A stretch of 64,000 nt of DNA, taken from contig NZ_JAJAQH010000006.1 in assembly GCF_020523625.1 (NCBI RefSeq), positions 868,001 through 932,000 on the forward strand, given 5' to 3'. The notes below the pieces were generated by a model that ran no database searches, had not been told where the DNA came from, and saw only the letters and a program-made list of their open reading frames with translations. This document shows positions 43,481 to 51,475 of the stretch, piece by piece; position 1 is the stretch's first letter, and each line of letters starts with the position of its first letter. The position numbers were made by a program, and so were the translations under genes. The DNA comes from Methylovorus menthalis. GTDB taxonomy: Bacteria > Pseudomonadota > Gammaproteobacteria > Burkholderiales > Methylophilaceae.

Positions 43481-43727
43481 AGGTGTGGAAGGTATGGTGT
43501 AGGTATGGAGGCTTGAAAGCCGCGCCTGTGCTGGCTTTTCCATACCTTCCATACCTACCACACCTTTACATTCCCCCGCGTATACATGCGCACACACATA
43601 CGCGCACGCACGCATGTGTGTGTCTGTGTCTTTTTTTGGTATGGAAGGTATGGAAGGTATGGAAAACACAACAGCAACGGGGGTTCTGGCCTCCACACCT
43701 TACAAGAAAGGTCTGGTAGGTATGGAA
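43481..43727. repeat. GGTATGGAA iterons and inverted array, candidate origin
   Basis: About nine or ten copies of a 9-mer near GGTATGGAA lie within 250 bases. The first array (43481-43509) and its inverted copy (43539-43565) form 27-29-base arms with one mismatch and a small bulge. Three perfect tandem copies lie at 43638-43664 and one more at 43719-43727. The site directly follows the primase-helicase gene. It has the look of an iteron-type replication origin; no function is proven. Confidence 0.7.
43577..43623. other. 47-bp perfect alternating pyrimidine-purine tract
   Basis: Every base from 43577 to 43623 alternates pyrimidine and purine, mostly CG, CA and TG steps, a strong Z-DNA-forming pattern. 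It lies inside the iteron region between the inverted and the tandem arrays. No protein reading frame explains the alternation. Confidence 0.75.
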
Positions 43728-44027
43728 AATCCAAAGCATGAAGAGTTTGAGTCGATATCGCAGGCCAATGAAAAAACGGCAATGGAGGTTAGGGCCGCAT
43801 TCCCAGAGGCTGCAAAGATTCGCGAGCAATTTGCTGAAGTGTTTGGTGAGGGCCTTCGAGTGGTTGCTGTTGATGAAGCCGGGATGGAGATTAGAACGAA
43901 CAACTATCGGGCAGACGATAGTTATCACGGCTGCCTTAACGCCAGCGAGTTTATTCTCCTTGGTGAGATCAGTCGCAAGCTTGATGCAGATATCAAGCAA
44001 CGGGAGCAACGCCATGGAAAGAAGTAG
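43722..44027 (+). CDS. Small prophage protein of unknown function
   Basis: A 101-residue protein starting MENPKHEEFESISQANEK and containing KIREQFAEVFGEGLRVVAVDEAG. I choose the ATG at 43722, after the iterons; the frame opens further up through the tandem repeats (reading GMEGMEGMEN) with several ATG codons, so an earlier start is possible. It overlaps the next gene by 14 bases. No family recognised. Confidence 0.6.
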   Translation: MENPKHEEFESISQANEKTAMEVRAAFPEAAKIREQFAEVFGEGLRVVAVDEAGMEIRTNNYRADDSYHGCLNASEFILLGEISRKLDADIKQREQRHGKK

Positions 44028-44223
44028 TGCGCTGCCGTTGAATTTTTACCGTGATCCAGCCGAGGTAGTTGAGCGGCATGAGTTGGTGCAGTTGGGCTGC
44101 CGTGCTTGTGTCAGCTGCGAGCTGGTATTGAATCGTCCAATGTGCCAGGACGAACGGAATCAAGCACAGAAGGGCGTGCCTAGGATTGGGTTCCGCTGCA
44201 AATTTTTCAGGGAGGTTACATGA
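44014..44223 (+). CDS. Small cysteine-rich prophage protein
   Basis: A 69-residue protein with LGCRACVSCELVLNRPMCQ and a later FRCKFF, so five Cys that could bind a metal. GGGAG lies 7 bases before the ATG. The stop overlaps the next start (ATGA). Function unknown; a small zinc-binding regulator is possible. Confidence 0.65.
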   Translation: MERSSALPLNFYRDPAEVVERHELVQLGCRACVSCELVLNRPMCQDERNQAQKGVPRIGFRCKFFREVT

Positions 44224-44642
44224 AGATTAACGATATACCTTCAGAGATACTGGAGCTTGGCGGAACTGATCCTGTCACACGTGAGCGGATGCGTAACTGG
44301 CGCAACTGGTGCCGCTCATATAACCGGTCGCACCTCTACTTTCCACCGGCGTCACCGATTGTCCGCTTGATGACGCCTGATAAAGAGACAAGACGGCAGC
44401 CACGTATTCAGCTGGATGAGATTGATTCATGGAAGGTTGAATGTGCTATTACGGCTCTTGGTGTGCCTCATCCTTTGGATCGCCGGATACTGATCGTGCA
44501 ATACTTCCTGGAACACCTGCCGAAAGAAACGCGCAGACGGGCCTTTGCAAGTGAGGGCGGGGTAGTCGGGCAAACAAAATATTACGAGTTGCTACAGGTT
44601 GCGCATGGTCGATTAAAAAAAATATTGACATGCGCGGACTAA
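44220..44642 (+). CDS. Putative late-gene regulator (Q/ArpU position)
   Basis: A 140-residue basic protein. The C-terminal part (LDRRILIVQYFLEHLPKETR to TKYYELLQVAHGRLKKIL) looks like a sigma-region-4-type helix-turn-helix as seen in phage late regulators of the ArpU/RinA/Q kind. This is inference from shape and place. It is the last gene before the late promoter (44625) and its terminator (44701), exactly where an antiterminator gene is found in lambdoid phages. Confidence 0.5.
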   Translation: MKINDIPSEILELGGTDPVTRERMRNWRNWCRSYNRSHLYFPPASPIVRLMTPDKETRRQPRIQLDEIDSWKVECAITALGVPHPLDRRILIVQYFLEHLPKETRRRAFASEGGVVGQTKYYELLQVAHGRLKKILTCAD

Positions 44643-44653
44643 ATCGCGAAAAT
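44625..44653 (+). promoter_or_regulatory. Candidate late promoter
   Basis: TTGACA (44625-44630), 17-base spacer, GAAAAT (44648-44653), overlapping the last codons of the upstream gene. A further -10-like TATAAC lies at 44667-44672, near where a start-proximal pause element would be. Transcription would begin near 44660 and reach the hairpin at 44701. Confidence 0.65.
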
Positions 44654-44700
44654 TGCTCAAATTTCATATAACCTGACCTTATTACGTTCTGGTTATTCAC

Positions 44701-44735
44701 AAAGCCCGCGAAGCTAACAAGCCTCGCGGGCTTTT
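44701..44735 (+). terminator. Intrinsic terminator between late promoter and structural genes
   Basis: An 11-bp perfect stem AAAGCCCGCGA/TCGCGGGCTTT with a 12-base loop and a short T-run. It ends a leader of about 75 bases and precedes HNH and all structural genes, so the late operon needs read-through or antitermination. Confidence 0.75.
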
Positions 44736-44751
44736 GCATTTCTGGGACAGC

Positions 44752-45156
44752 ATGCCATCAACTCCGCCACATCCCTGCAAGCATCCTGGATGCCGAGAGC
44801 TGGTCCGCGACGGGGCGTACTGCAGCAAGCACGCGAAGGCGAAACGGCAGGAATACGAAGAGAAGCGCGAAACATCAACCCAGCGTGGTTATGGATACCG
44901 TTGGCAACAAACAAGCAAGGGCTTCTTGCGCCAGCATCCTCTTTGCCAATGCCCTGACTGTATGGAAGGCGCCAAACGATTAACCCCGGCGACAGTGGTC
45001 GACCACATAAAACCTCATCGAGGCGATATGGCCTTGTTTTGGGATCGCAACAACTGGCAAGCCATGGCGAAAGAATGCCATGACCGCAAAACCGCTCGTG
45101 AAGATGGCGGCTTTCGTGGCGCATACCAGGGGGGTGGTCAAAAGTCTGGGGCCTAA
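44752..45156 (+). CDS. HNH endonuclease
   Basis: A 134-residue HNH nuclease. The core is VVDHIKPHRGD, the middle Asn lies in WDRNNWQAM, and ECHDRKTARED closes the motif. Cys pairs (CKHPGC, CQCPDC) support zinc binding. HNH proteins next to the terminase genes are required for genome cutting at cos in HK97-like phages. The ATG has GGGAC upstream; a frame from 44734 overlaps the terminator. Confidence 0.88.
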   Translation: MPSTPPHPCKHPGCRELVRDGAYCSKHAKAKRQEYEEKRETSTQRGYGYRWQQTSKGFLRQHPLCQCPDCMEGAKRLTPATVVDHIKPHRGDMALFWDRNNWQAMAKECHDRKTAREDGGFRGAYQGGGQKSGA

Positions 45157-45204
45157 TCGCTCTAGACCGTTTGGTTAGTCGAATTTTTACTTCCGCAGGT
45201 TAGA

Positions 45205-45233
45205 GGGGGAGGGGGGGTAGCAAGCGGGGTGGG
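45205..45233 (+). other. G-rich tract, possible G-quadruplex
   Basis: Runs of 5, 7, 4 and 3 G separated by 1, 8 and 1 bases. It lies in the 109-base gap between HNH and the small terminase gene and touches the palindrome at 45233. The gap is a possible cos region; no cos sequence can be named by eye. Confidence 0.5.
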
Positions 45234-45248
45234 TGCAGACGTCTGCAC
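45233..45248. repeat. Palindrome GTGCAGACGTCTGCAC, copy 3
   Basis: Intergenic copy, 17 bases before the small terminase ATG and next to a G-rich tract. It is the only one outside a coding region, so it is under no codon constraint. Confidence 0.85.
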
Positions 45249-45265
45249 TTCAAAAGGGAAATTTT

Positions 45266-45790
45266 ATGGCTGGCCCAAAACCAAAACCTACGAATCTGAA
45301 GCTGCTGCAGAGCAACCCAGGCAAGCGGCGCCTGAACTTTGATGAGTTCCGGCCACTGACATCGATTCCGAAATGCCCGAAGCACCTGAAGGGTGAGGCG
45401 AGCCGAGAGTGGAAGCGAATCACGGAAGAGCTGGCGAAATATGGCCTGGTCTCTGAAGTGGATCGCAACGCCCTGGCGATGATATGCACGCTGTGGGCTC
45501 GATACGTTGAGGCCGAGGTGGCCATTGAGAAAGCTGCAAAAGCGGATCCCGCTTCGCAAGGATTGTTTGTCAAGACGCCGAATGGGTTTCCAGTCCAGTC
45601 CCCCTGGGTTGCAATCTCAAACAAAGCGATGGAGCAATACCGGCTTTACCTCACGGAGTTTGGCCTGTCGCCCGCTTCGCGGACTAAGGTTACTCCCAGC
45701 GACCCTTACACACCGGACCTCTTTGATGTAAATGCGCAGAAAACAGACGCTGCGCCAGAAAAGCCACAAGGCGGGCTATCGAGTATATGA
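45266..45790 (+). CDS. Terminase small subunit (P27 family)
   Basis: A 174-residue DNA-recognition subunit of the packaging motor. The N-terminus MAGPKPKPTNLKLLQSNPGK is typical of P27-family small terminases. AAGGGA lies 7 bases before the ATG; a GTG at 45233 is inside the palindrome and unlikely. It overlaps the large subunit gene by 4 bases. Confidence 0.88.
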   Translation: MAGPKPKPTNLKLLQSNPGKRRLNFDEFRPLTSIPKCPKHLKGEASREWKRITEELAKYGLVSEVDRNALAMICTLWARYVEAEVAIEKAAKADPASQGLFVKTPNGFPVQSPWVAISNKAMEQYRLYLTEFGLSPASRTKVTPSDPYTPDLFDVNAQKTDAAPEKPQGGLSSI

Positions 45791-47493
45791 GTAAAGACTT
45801 CGGGGCGATTGCAACCCAATACGCTCGTGACGTCGTTGACGGCAAGATTATTGCCAACAAGTATCACCGTTTGGCATGCCAACGTCATCTGGACGACCTG
45901 GTAAAGTCTGAGCACCCAGACTATCCGTATCAGTTTAACCCTGAGTTGATTGATATAAACGGTAAGGCCTACAGACCTGCACAACGGATTTGCGCCTTCG
46001 CCGAGCTTATGCCTCACGTCAAGGGGGATTGGGCGCTGCGAAATGAAACAATCACCCTTGGCGATTGGCAGATATTTTTCTTCGCAGTTGGCTTTGGTTG
46101 GGTTGAGAAAGAAACAGGCAAGCGCCGTTTTCGCGTATTTGACCTGGTAGTGCCGCGTAAAAATGGTAAGTCCATGGAAGCGGCCATTGTCGGGCTATAT
46201 GCGCTTGGGCCTGATTATGAGTTTGGCGCCGAGGTATATAGCGGTGCGACCTCTAAGGGCCAGGCATATGAAGTATTCAGACCTGCATTGCTCATGGTGC
46301 GCAGTCTGCAGGAGTATCGCACTGTCTATGGGGCAGTGACGACAAAGTCAAATATTGCCATTCCAGACAAGAACAGCAAGTTTGAGCCGGTGATTGGCAA
46401 GCCTGGCGACGGCGCTTCACCCAGCTGCGCGATCGTGGATGAGTATCACGAGCATGATTCGGATGACCAGTATGAAACTATGCTGACCGGTATGGGTGCT
46501 CGTTCGCAGCCGATCATGCTGATGATCACGACGGCTGGCGTAAATATCAGCGGGCCATGCTACCAGCATCAGCTCGGCTTGCAGAAGATTCTTGAAGGTG
46601 TCATCGAGGATGACCGCCGGTTCGGCATCATATTCACCATTGACGCGGGTGATGACTGGACATCTGAAGATGCGTTGCGGAAGGCCAACCCGAACTTCGA
46701 TGTTTCGGTAAGTGCAGAATTTTTGAGAAGCCAGCAAAAGGCTGCTATCGAGGATCCGCGCAAACAATCCACATTCAAGACAAAGCACTTGAATGTATGG
46801 GTGGCAAGCGCGACCCCGGCCTTCAACCTGGAGAAGCTGCTTAAATGTGGTGATGCGCCGCCCCTTGCCGACTTCCATGGTGAGGCCTGTTGGGCTGGCC
46901 TGGACTTAGCCAGCAAGCAAGACATCGCGTCTCGAGTGTTTGAGTTTAAGCGCGAAATCGATGGGAAGATCCATTACTACGTATATAGCAAAAACTACGC
47001 CCCCAGCCTGGCCGTGCAAAAGCCTGAGAATGCTCATTACCGTGGCTGGGTGATCAAGAAAGAGCTTGTTGAAACTGACGGGAACATGATCGACCTGGAG
47101 TTGATCCAGGATGACTTGCTCCATGACTCTGAGCCGTTTGCTCTTCAGGAAGTTGCAAAGGATCCCTGGGGCGGGCAGCAGCTCGGAGCAAATCTGGAAG
47201 CAGAGGGAATTGTCGTTGTCGACGTTCCTCAGCGGGTAGCGTTCCTCAGCGATCCGATGAAGGATATTGCCGCGCTGATTGATGATGGCAGATTCCACCA
47301 TGATGGCAATGAATCCTTTATCTGGATGATGAGTAATGTCGAGTGTGTTCCCGATAAAAACGAGAATGTGTTCCCGCGTAAACAAAGTCCTGAAAAGAAA
47401 ATTGACGCCGCTGTGGCGCTGATTATTGCCCATGGTAGAGCCATGCTGGGTGAGCAGGCTGATTCTGATTCACCAGGCATAGTTGTTTTATAA
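45787..47493 (+). CDS. Terminase large subunit
   Basis: ATPase-nuclease that packages DNA into the prohead. The 568-residue protein has a Walker A-like VVPRKNGKSMEA (about 119-130), Walker B in CAIVDEYHEHD, and nuclease-domain aspartates around WAGLDLASKQDIAS. It belongs to the Terminase_1 (HK97-like) group. Its stop is 9 bases before the portal gene. Confidence 0.93.
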   Translation: MSKDFGAIATQYARDVVDGKIIANKYHRLACQRHLDDLVKSEHPDYPYQFNPELIDINGKAYRPAQRICAFAELMPHVKGDWALRNETITLGDWQIFFFAVGFGWVEKETGKRRFRVFDLVVPRKNGKSMEAAIVGLYALGPDYEFGAEVYSGATSKGQAYEVFRPALLMVRSLQEYRTVYGAVTTKSNIAIPDKNSKFEPVIGKPGDGASPSCAIVDEYHEHDSDDQYETMLTGMGARSQPIMLMITTAGVNISGPCYQHQLGLQKILEGVIEDDRRFGIIFTIDAGDDWTSEDALRKANPNFDVSVSAEFLRSQQKAAIEDPRKQSTFKTKHLNVWVASATPAFNLEKLLKCGDAPPLADFHGEACWAGLDLASKQDIASRVFEFKREIDGKIHYYVYSKNYAPSLAVQKPENAHYRGWVIKKELVETDGNMIDLELIQDDLLHDSEPFALQEVAKDPWGGQQLGANLEAEGIVVVDVPQRVAFLSDPMKDIAALIDDGRFHHDGNESFIWMMSNVECVPDKNENVFPRKQSPEKKIDAAVALIIAHGRAMLGEQADSDSPGIVVL

Positions 47494-47502
47494 GGATACT
47501 CA

Positions 47503-48738
47503 ATGAAACTCTCCTGGCCATGGGCTCGAAAGGAAATGTCCAGCACGCAGGACCTATACAAGGAATTGCTGCTTCAAGCTGGGTCAAAGTCCGGAGTGGC
47601 AGTTAATTGGAAAACTGCTTCGCAAGCCTCTGCGGCTATTGCCTGCGCCAGAGTGATTGCAGAAGGTATTGCTCAGGTTCCATTTAAGCTCTATCGCGAG
47701 AGGCCTGGTGGTGGCATGGATGCTGCCCGGACCCATGGGCTTTACGATTTGCTGGCATCAAAGCCAAACGACTGGCAAACGTCATTTGAGCTTCGCGAAA
47801 TGATTGGGTTACATCTGGCATTTATGGGGCGTGCGCATCTGTACAAGGTACGCGGAACCCGAGGTGAAGTTTTGGAATTACTTCCCTTTGAGCCTCAGAA
47901 TGTCGAGACAATTCGAACGGGCTGGGAAATAAGCTACCGTGTTCGCTTGAATGATGGACGAATGCTAGCAGTAGCCAAAGAAGATATGTGGCATTTGCGC
48001 GGCATTTCCTGGGACGGCGTGAATGGGTTGGAAGGTATTAAGCTGGCACGCGAAGCCATTGGGCTATCCCTGGCGATGGAAGAGCACGGCGCCCGGATGT
48101 TTAGCAATGGCGCTCGCCCCGCTGGCGCACTGATCGCTGATGGCAACCTAAAGGAAGATCAGATCAAGTTGATCAAACAATCCTGGGAGGATAGCTACGG
48201 CGGCAACGCAAATGCATTTAAAACGGCCGTACTCTTCGGCGGACTCAAGTGGAACCCGTTCTCAATGACTGGCGTTGATGCGCAGCATCTTGAGCAGCGG
48301 CGATTCCAGGTCGAGGAAATTTGTCGATATTTCCGAGTGCTGCCGAACATGGTAGGGCACTTTGACAAAGGCTCCACTTACGCCAGCTCTGAGCAAAATT
48401 TCCTTGCGCATGTCGTGCATACCTTGATGCCATGGTATGCACGCATTGAAGCATCAGCAGACGTCAATCTGCTGGATGATGCGGAGCGCCGAGAAGGCTA
48501 CTATTTTAAGTTTACGGCCCAAGCGCTTATGCGTGGCGCCAGCAAAGATCGGGCTGAATACTTTGCAAAAGCCTTGGGGTCGGGTGGTAGCCCGGCCTGG
48601 ATGACACAGGATGAAGTCCGTGCACTTGAGGAAATGAACCCAATGGGCGGCAGCGCAGGTGTGCTTCCCATCCCAACGAACGTAGGCGGTGCGCCATCAA
48701 AACCAACTGGAGAACCTGACAATGAAAACCCTGCGTAG
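47503..48738 (+). CDS. HK97-family portal protein
   Basis: Dodecameric ring at the special capsid vertex for DNA passage. Family phrases include ASAAIACARVIAEGIAQVPF, GARPAGALIADGNL and GGLKWNPFSM in order. Length 411. The C-terminal end overlaps the protease start by 17 bases. Confidence 0.93.
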   Translation: MKLSWPWARKEMSSTQDLYKELLLQAGSKSGVAVNWKTASQASAAIACARVIAEGIAQVPFKLYRERPGGGMDAARTHGLYDLLASKPNDWQTSFELREMIGLHLAFMGRAHLYKVRGTRGEVLELLPFEPQNVETIRTGWEISYRVRLNDGRMLAVAKEDMWHLRGISWDGVNGLEGIKLAREAIGLSLAMEEHGARMFSNGARPAGALIADGNLKEDQIKLIKQSWEDSYGGNANAFKTAVLFGGLKWNPFSMTGVDAQHLEQRRFQVEEICRYFRVLPNMVGHFDKGSTYASSEQNFLAHVVHTLMPWYARIEASADVNLLDDAERREGYYFKFTAQALMRGASKDRAEYFAKALGSGGSPAWMTQDEVRALEEMNPMGGSAGVLPIPTNVGGAPSKPTGEPDNENPA

Positions 48739-49456
48739 CCTCATGGAGTTCAAAGCCCGATCTGAAGCTCAGCATCTGGACTGCGGTCTTCTGGAAGTTA
48801 AGCTCGCAGAGCCTGGTGCTGGTAATGAAACAGGCGAAATGCTGTTTAGTGGTTACGGTGCAGTGTTCGGTAACTTGGACAGCTACGGTGACGTGATCCT
48901 TAAAGGTGCTTTTCGCGACACACTCCGCGACGCCAAGAAAACTGGTATTTGGCCAGCGATGCTAATGCAGCATGGCGGGTGGGGCATGGGTGCTGATGAC
49001 ATGACTCCCGTTGGTATCTGGACCAGCATGGAAGAGGATGATGTCGGCTTGAAGGTTGAAGGCAAGCTTGCGGAAACCGCACGCGGCAAGGAGGCTTACG
49101 GCCTCCTGAAAATGACCCCTCGTCCAGCAATCACCGGCATGTCGATAGGCTACATCGCCAAAGAGTTTGTATTAGGCACCAAGCCAGAAGAGCCGCGACG
49201 GACACTCAAGAAAGTTGAATTAGTCGAAGTCTCCCTTGTGACATTCCCGGCCAATGGCAAAGCCAGGATCCAGGATGTTAAAAGCGAGCCTGATATACGA
49301 ATTGCGGAACAAGCTCTGCGTGATGCTGGGTTTTCCCGTACTGAAGCTAAGGCCATCTTGGCTACAGGCTTTAAATCTTTGCCTCCGCGAGATGCTGACG
49401 GCTTGGATGAACTGGCAGCAATCATTACCCGCAATACGGCAATGTTTAGCTCCTAA
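48722..49456 (+). CDS. HK97-family prohead protease
   Basis: Serine protease that trims the capsid scaffold domain. The sequence has FSGYGAVFGNLDSYGDVILKG, AMLMQHG with the catalytic His and ITGMSIGY with the catalytic Ser. Length 244. The ATG at 48722 lies in the end of the portal gene with GGAG upstream; the frame extends 33 bases further. A terminator hairpin follows. Confidence 0.9.
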   Translation: MKTLRSLMEFKARSEAQHLDCGLLEVKLAEPGAGNETGEMLFSGYGAVFGNLDSYGDVILKGAFRDTLRDAKKTGIWPAMLMQHGGWGMGADDMTPVGIWTSMEEDDVGLKVEGKLAETARGKEAYGLLKMTPRPAITGMSIGYIAKEFVLGTKPEEPRRTLKKVELVEVSLVTFPANGKARIQDVKSEPDIRIAEQALRDAGFSRTEAKAILATGFKSLPPRDADGLDELAAIITRNTAMFSS

Positions 49457-49481
49457 TCATTTTTAAATATCGTTAACCCAC

Positions 49482-49503
49482 AGCCCGCTTACGCGGGCTT
49501 TTT
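49482..49503 (+). terminator. Hairpin between protease and capsid genes
   Basis: AGCCCGC-TTAC-GCGGGCT followed by TTTTT, 24 bases before the capsid ATG. An intrinsic terminator in the middle of the late operon. Confidence 0.75.
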
Positions 49504-49526
49504 ATTTTCAGTTAAAGGAAAACACC

Positions 49527-50912
49527 ATGAGCACTACAAGCAAACGCATTGCGCTGATGTTGACTACAGCATTGGCTTTTATCGCAGCACCAGTGGCCTA
49601 TGCCGCCCAAACTGTTACCACACTCGCGCAAGAGTCTGCCTACGTGGCATTCGAGATGTTGACAAAATACATGGCCAGTGTCGGTTTTATTTTGTTCGAC
49701 ACGCCTCCTGATGAACTCAAGACACTGCTGGTTAAGCAAGGCGAGGCTTTCGAAAAGTTCAAGCAAGCCAACGACCAGCTGATGGCCGCAAAAGCTGAAG
49801 GCAAAGCGGTCTCCGATTTGAGTACGACTGTTGAAAAGATCAATGCCGAGATTACCGAGCTGACAAAACAGATGAACGATGTTGTGAAAAAGGCGAATCG
49901 TCCAGCCGTAGGTAATACGGAAAATGCTTTGACTGAAGATCAACTGGAACATCGCAATGCCTTTCTCAACTTTCTGCGCAAGGGTGATGCCAGCAGTCTT
50001 TCAAGTCTTGAACGTAAAGCATTGCAGCGCGGTAGCGATGTCGACGGCGGCTACTTGGTGCCTGTTGACCTGGCTGCAGAGATTGATCGTGTTGCAGGCA
50101 CAATCTCTGTGCTTCGCGGACTTTCTGATGTCCGCAGCATTGGAACAAACAAGCATCAGTTTCGCGTAAAAACCAAAGGCCTGGCTGCTCGCTGGGTAGG
50201 TGAGGGCGAAACCGGTGGCGAGACAGAAAATGCAAAATACGCCCGCATTGAGATTGACGCCGAAGAGATGGAGGCTGAGCCTCACGTTTTTAACGACACT
50301 CTTGAGGATGCCGACTACAACCTGGAGATGGACGTTACCGAAGAAGCAGGCATTGCATTCGGCGAAGCAGAAGGCGCGGCTTTCATCAGTGGTAATGGTG
50401 TTAAAAAGCCACGCGGCATTCTGACTTACGACACTGTGGCAAATGGTAACTACGTCTGGGGCAAGCTGGGCTTCGTTGTTTCAGGTGCTGCGGGTGCTTT
50501 TGCTGCAGCCAATCCTGGTGACAATATTCTTAACCTGCTGCATTCCCTTCGTGCGCAGTACCGCAATGGCGCTACTTTGCTGATGGCAGATACGACGCTC
50601 GCTGAAGTTCGCAAGATTAAGGACGGCAGCGGCAATTTTTACCTGTTCAACCCAGACCCTACAGGCAATTTCGCGGGCTATGTCTTGGGCGCCCCGGTAG
50701 AAATCGATGACAACATGCCGGTCATTGGCGCTAACAGCTTCTCGATTGCTTTTGGCAACTTCAAGCGCGGCTACCGAATTGTTGACCGCAGTGGCATTGC
50801 CCTCATCCGCGACAACATTACCAGCAAGGGCACTACGAAGTTCAACTTTCGCAAACGTGTCGGCGGTGGCGTGCGTAATTTCGAAGCCATCAAGTTGATG
50901 AAATTTGCATAG
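49527..50912 (+). CDS. HK97-type major capsid protein with signal-like N-terminus
   Basis: Main shell protein, 461 residues. From about residue 57 it follows the usual pattern: a helical delta domain (DELKTLLVKQGEAFEKFKQ), then GGYLVPVDLAAEIDRV, the E-loop and P-domain regions (VGEGETGGETE, EMEAEPHVF) and VGGGVRNFEAIK at the end. The first 28 residues (MSTTSKRIALML... ending AYAAQ) look like a Sec signal peptide. The start has a good AAAGGA site. The extension should be removed with the delta domain by the protease; its purpose is unknown. Confidence 0.93.
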   Translation: MSTTSKRIALMLTTALAFIAAPVAYAAQTVTTLAQESAYVAFEMLTKYMASVGFILFDTPPDELKTLLVKQGEAFEKFKQANDQLMAAKAEGKAVSDLSTTVEKINAEITELTKQMNDVVKKANRPAVGNTENALTEDQLEHRNAFLNFLRKGDASSLSSLERKALQRGSDVDGGYLVPVDLAAEIDRVAGTISVLRGLSDVRSIGTNKHQFRVKTKGLAARWVGEGETGGETENAKYARIEIDAEEMEAEPHVFNDTLEDADYNLEMDVTEEAGIAFGEAEGAAFISGNGVKKPRGILTYDTVANGNYVWGKLGFVVSGAAGAFAAANPGDNILNLLHSLRAQYRNGATLLMADTTLAEVRKIKDGSGNFYLFNPDPTGNFAGYVLGAPVEIDDNMPVIGANSFSIAFGNFKRGYRIVDRSGIALIRDNITSKGTTKFNFRKRVGGGVRNFEAIKLMKFA

Positions 50913-50942
50913 TTTGTGAACCTGCAGGTTGACTTGAAATAC

Positions 50943-50968
50943 TGAGCCCGATTCGTCGGGCTCATTCA
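50943..50968 (+). terminator. Hairpin after the capsid gene
   Basis: TGAGCCCGA-TTCG-TCGGGCTCA, a 9-bp stem with a UUCG-type tetraloop, followed by TTCATTT. Strong stem but a weak U-run, so it may be a partial terminator or an mRNA-stabilising end. Confidence 0.65.
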
Positions 50969-50994
50969 TTTACCGGATATTAAGGAGTTCCAAA

Positions 50995-51417
50995 ATGCAA
51001 GATTTGCACAACAACATTAACCCCAAGCGGGTTATTTCACCTGTCAGCGTTGCTGACAACACCGCTCAAGTAGGCCAAATCATTGATTGCCAGGGTCACG
51101 CCTCCGTTGAGTACCTGATTCTTATTGGCTCAGTAGCCGATGCCGATGCCACCTTTACCGTTCTGCTGGAAGAAAGCGACGAGTCGGATATGACCGGTGC
51201 TGTTGCCGTGGCGGATAGCAGCCTGCTTGGCACTGAAACTTTGGCAGGCTTCCAGTTTGACGACGATAATAAAGTTCGCAAGCTGGGTTACAAAGGTTAC
51301 AAACGTTATACCCGCTTGACCATCACTCCCGTTAACAACGCTAGCGCGGCCTTACTGGCGGCTGTTGCAGTGTTGGGGAGTCCATCCATTGCTCCAACAG
51401 TCAACCCACCTGTGTAA
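50995..51417 (+). CDS. Putative head decoration or accessory protein
   Basis: A 140-residue protein directly after the capsid gene, with AAGGAG before the ATG. The sequence reads as a beta-rich fold (VEYLILIGSVADADATFTVLLEES, RYTRLTITPVNNASAALLAAVAVL). The position suggests a capsid decoration protein; I do not recognise a named family. Confidence 0.6.
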   Translation: MQDLHNNINPKRVISPVSVADNTAQVGQIIDCQGHASVEYLILIGSVADADATFTVLLEESDESDMTGAVAVADSSLLGTETLAGFQFDDDNKVRKLGYKGYKRYTRLTITPVNNASAALLAAVAVLGSPSIAPTVNPPV

Positions 51418-51441
51418 CTGCAGCCTTTCATACCAAAAGGA

Positions 51442-51466
51442 AGGCTGGGGCCAATAACCCCAGCCT
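51442..51466 (+). other. Strong hairpin without U-run before 51476
   Basis: AGGCTGGGG-CCAATAA-CCCCAGCCT, a perfect 9-bp stem that ends 9 bases before the next ATG and leaves no room for a free ribosome site. It lacks a T-tract, so it more likely affects translation or RNA processing than termination. Confidence 0.6.
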
Positions 51467-51475
51467 GATGACCGT

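Noticed and set aside
43330-43719. Plus-strand frame across the end of the primase gene and the iterons
   Set aside because: It overlaps the primase in another frame and then reads the Z-DNA tract as alternating His/Thr/Ala-type residues; no ribosome site. Low-complexity translation of the repeats is the better explanation.
48457-48473. GCAGACGTCAATCTGC in the portal gene as a fifth palindrome copy
   Set aside because: It lacks the continuous palindrome: two extra bases break the centre, and it shares only one half with the repeated site.
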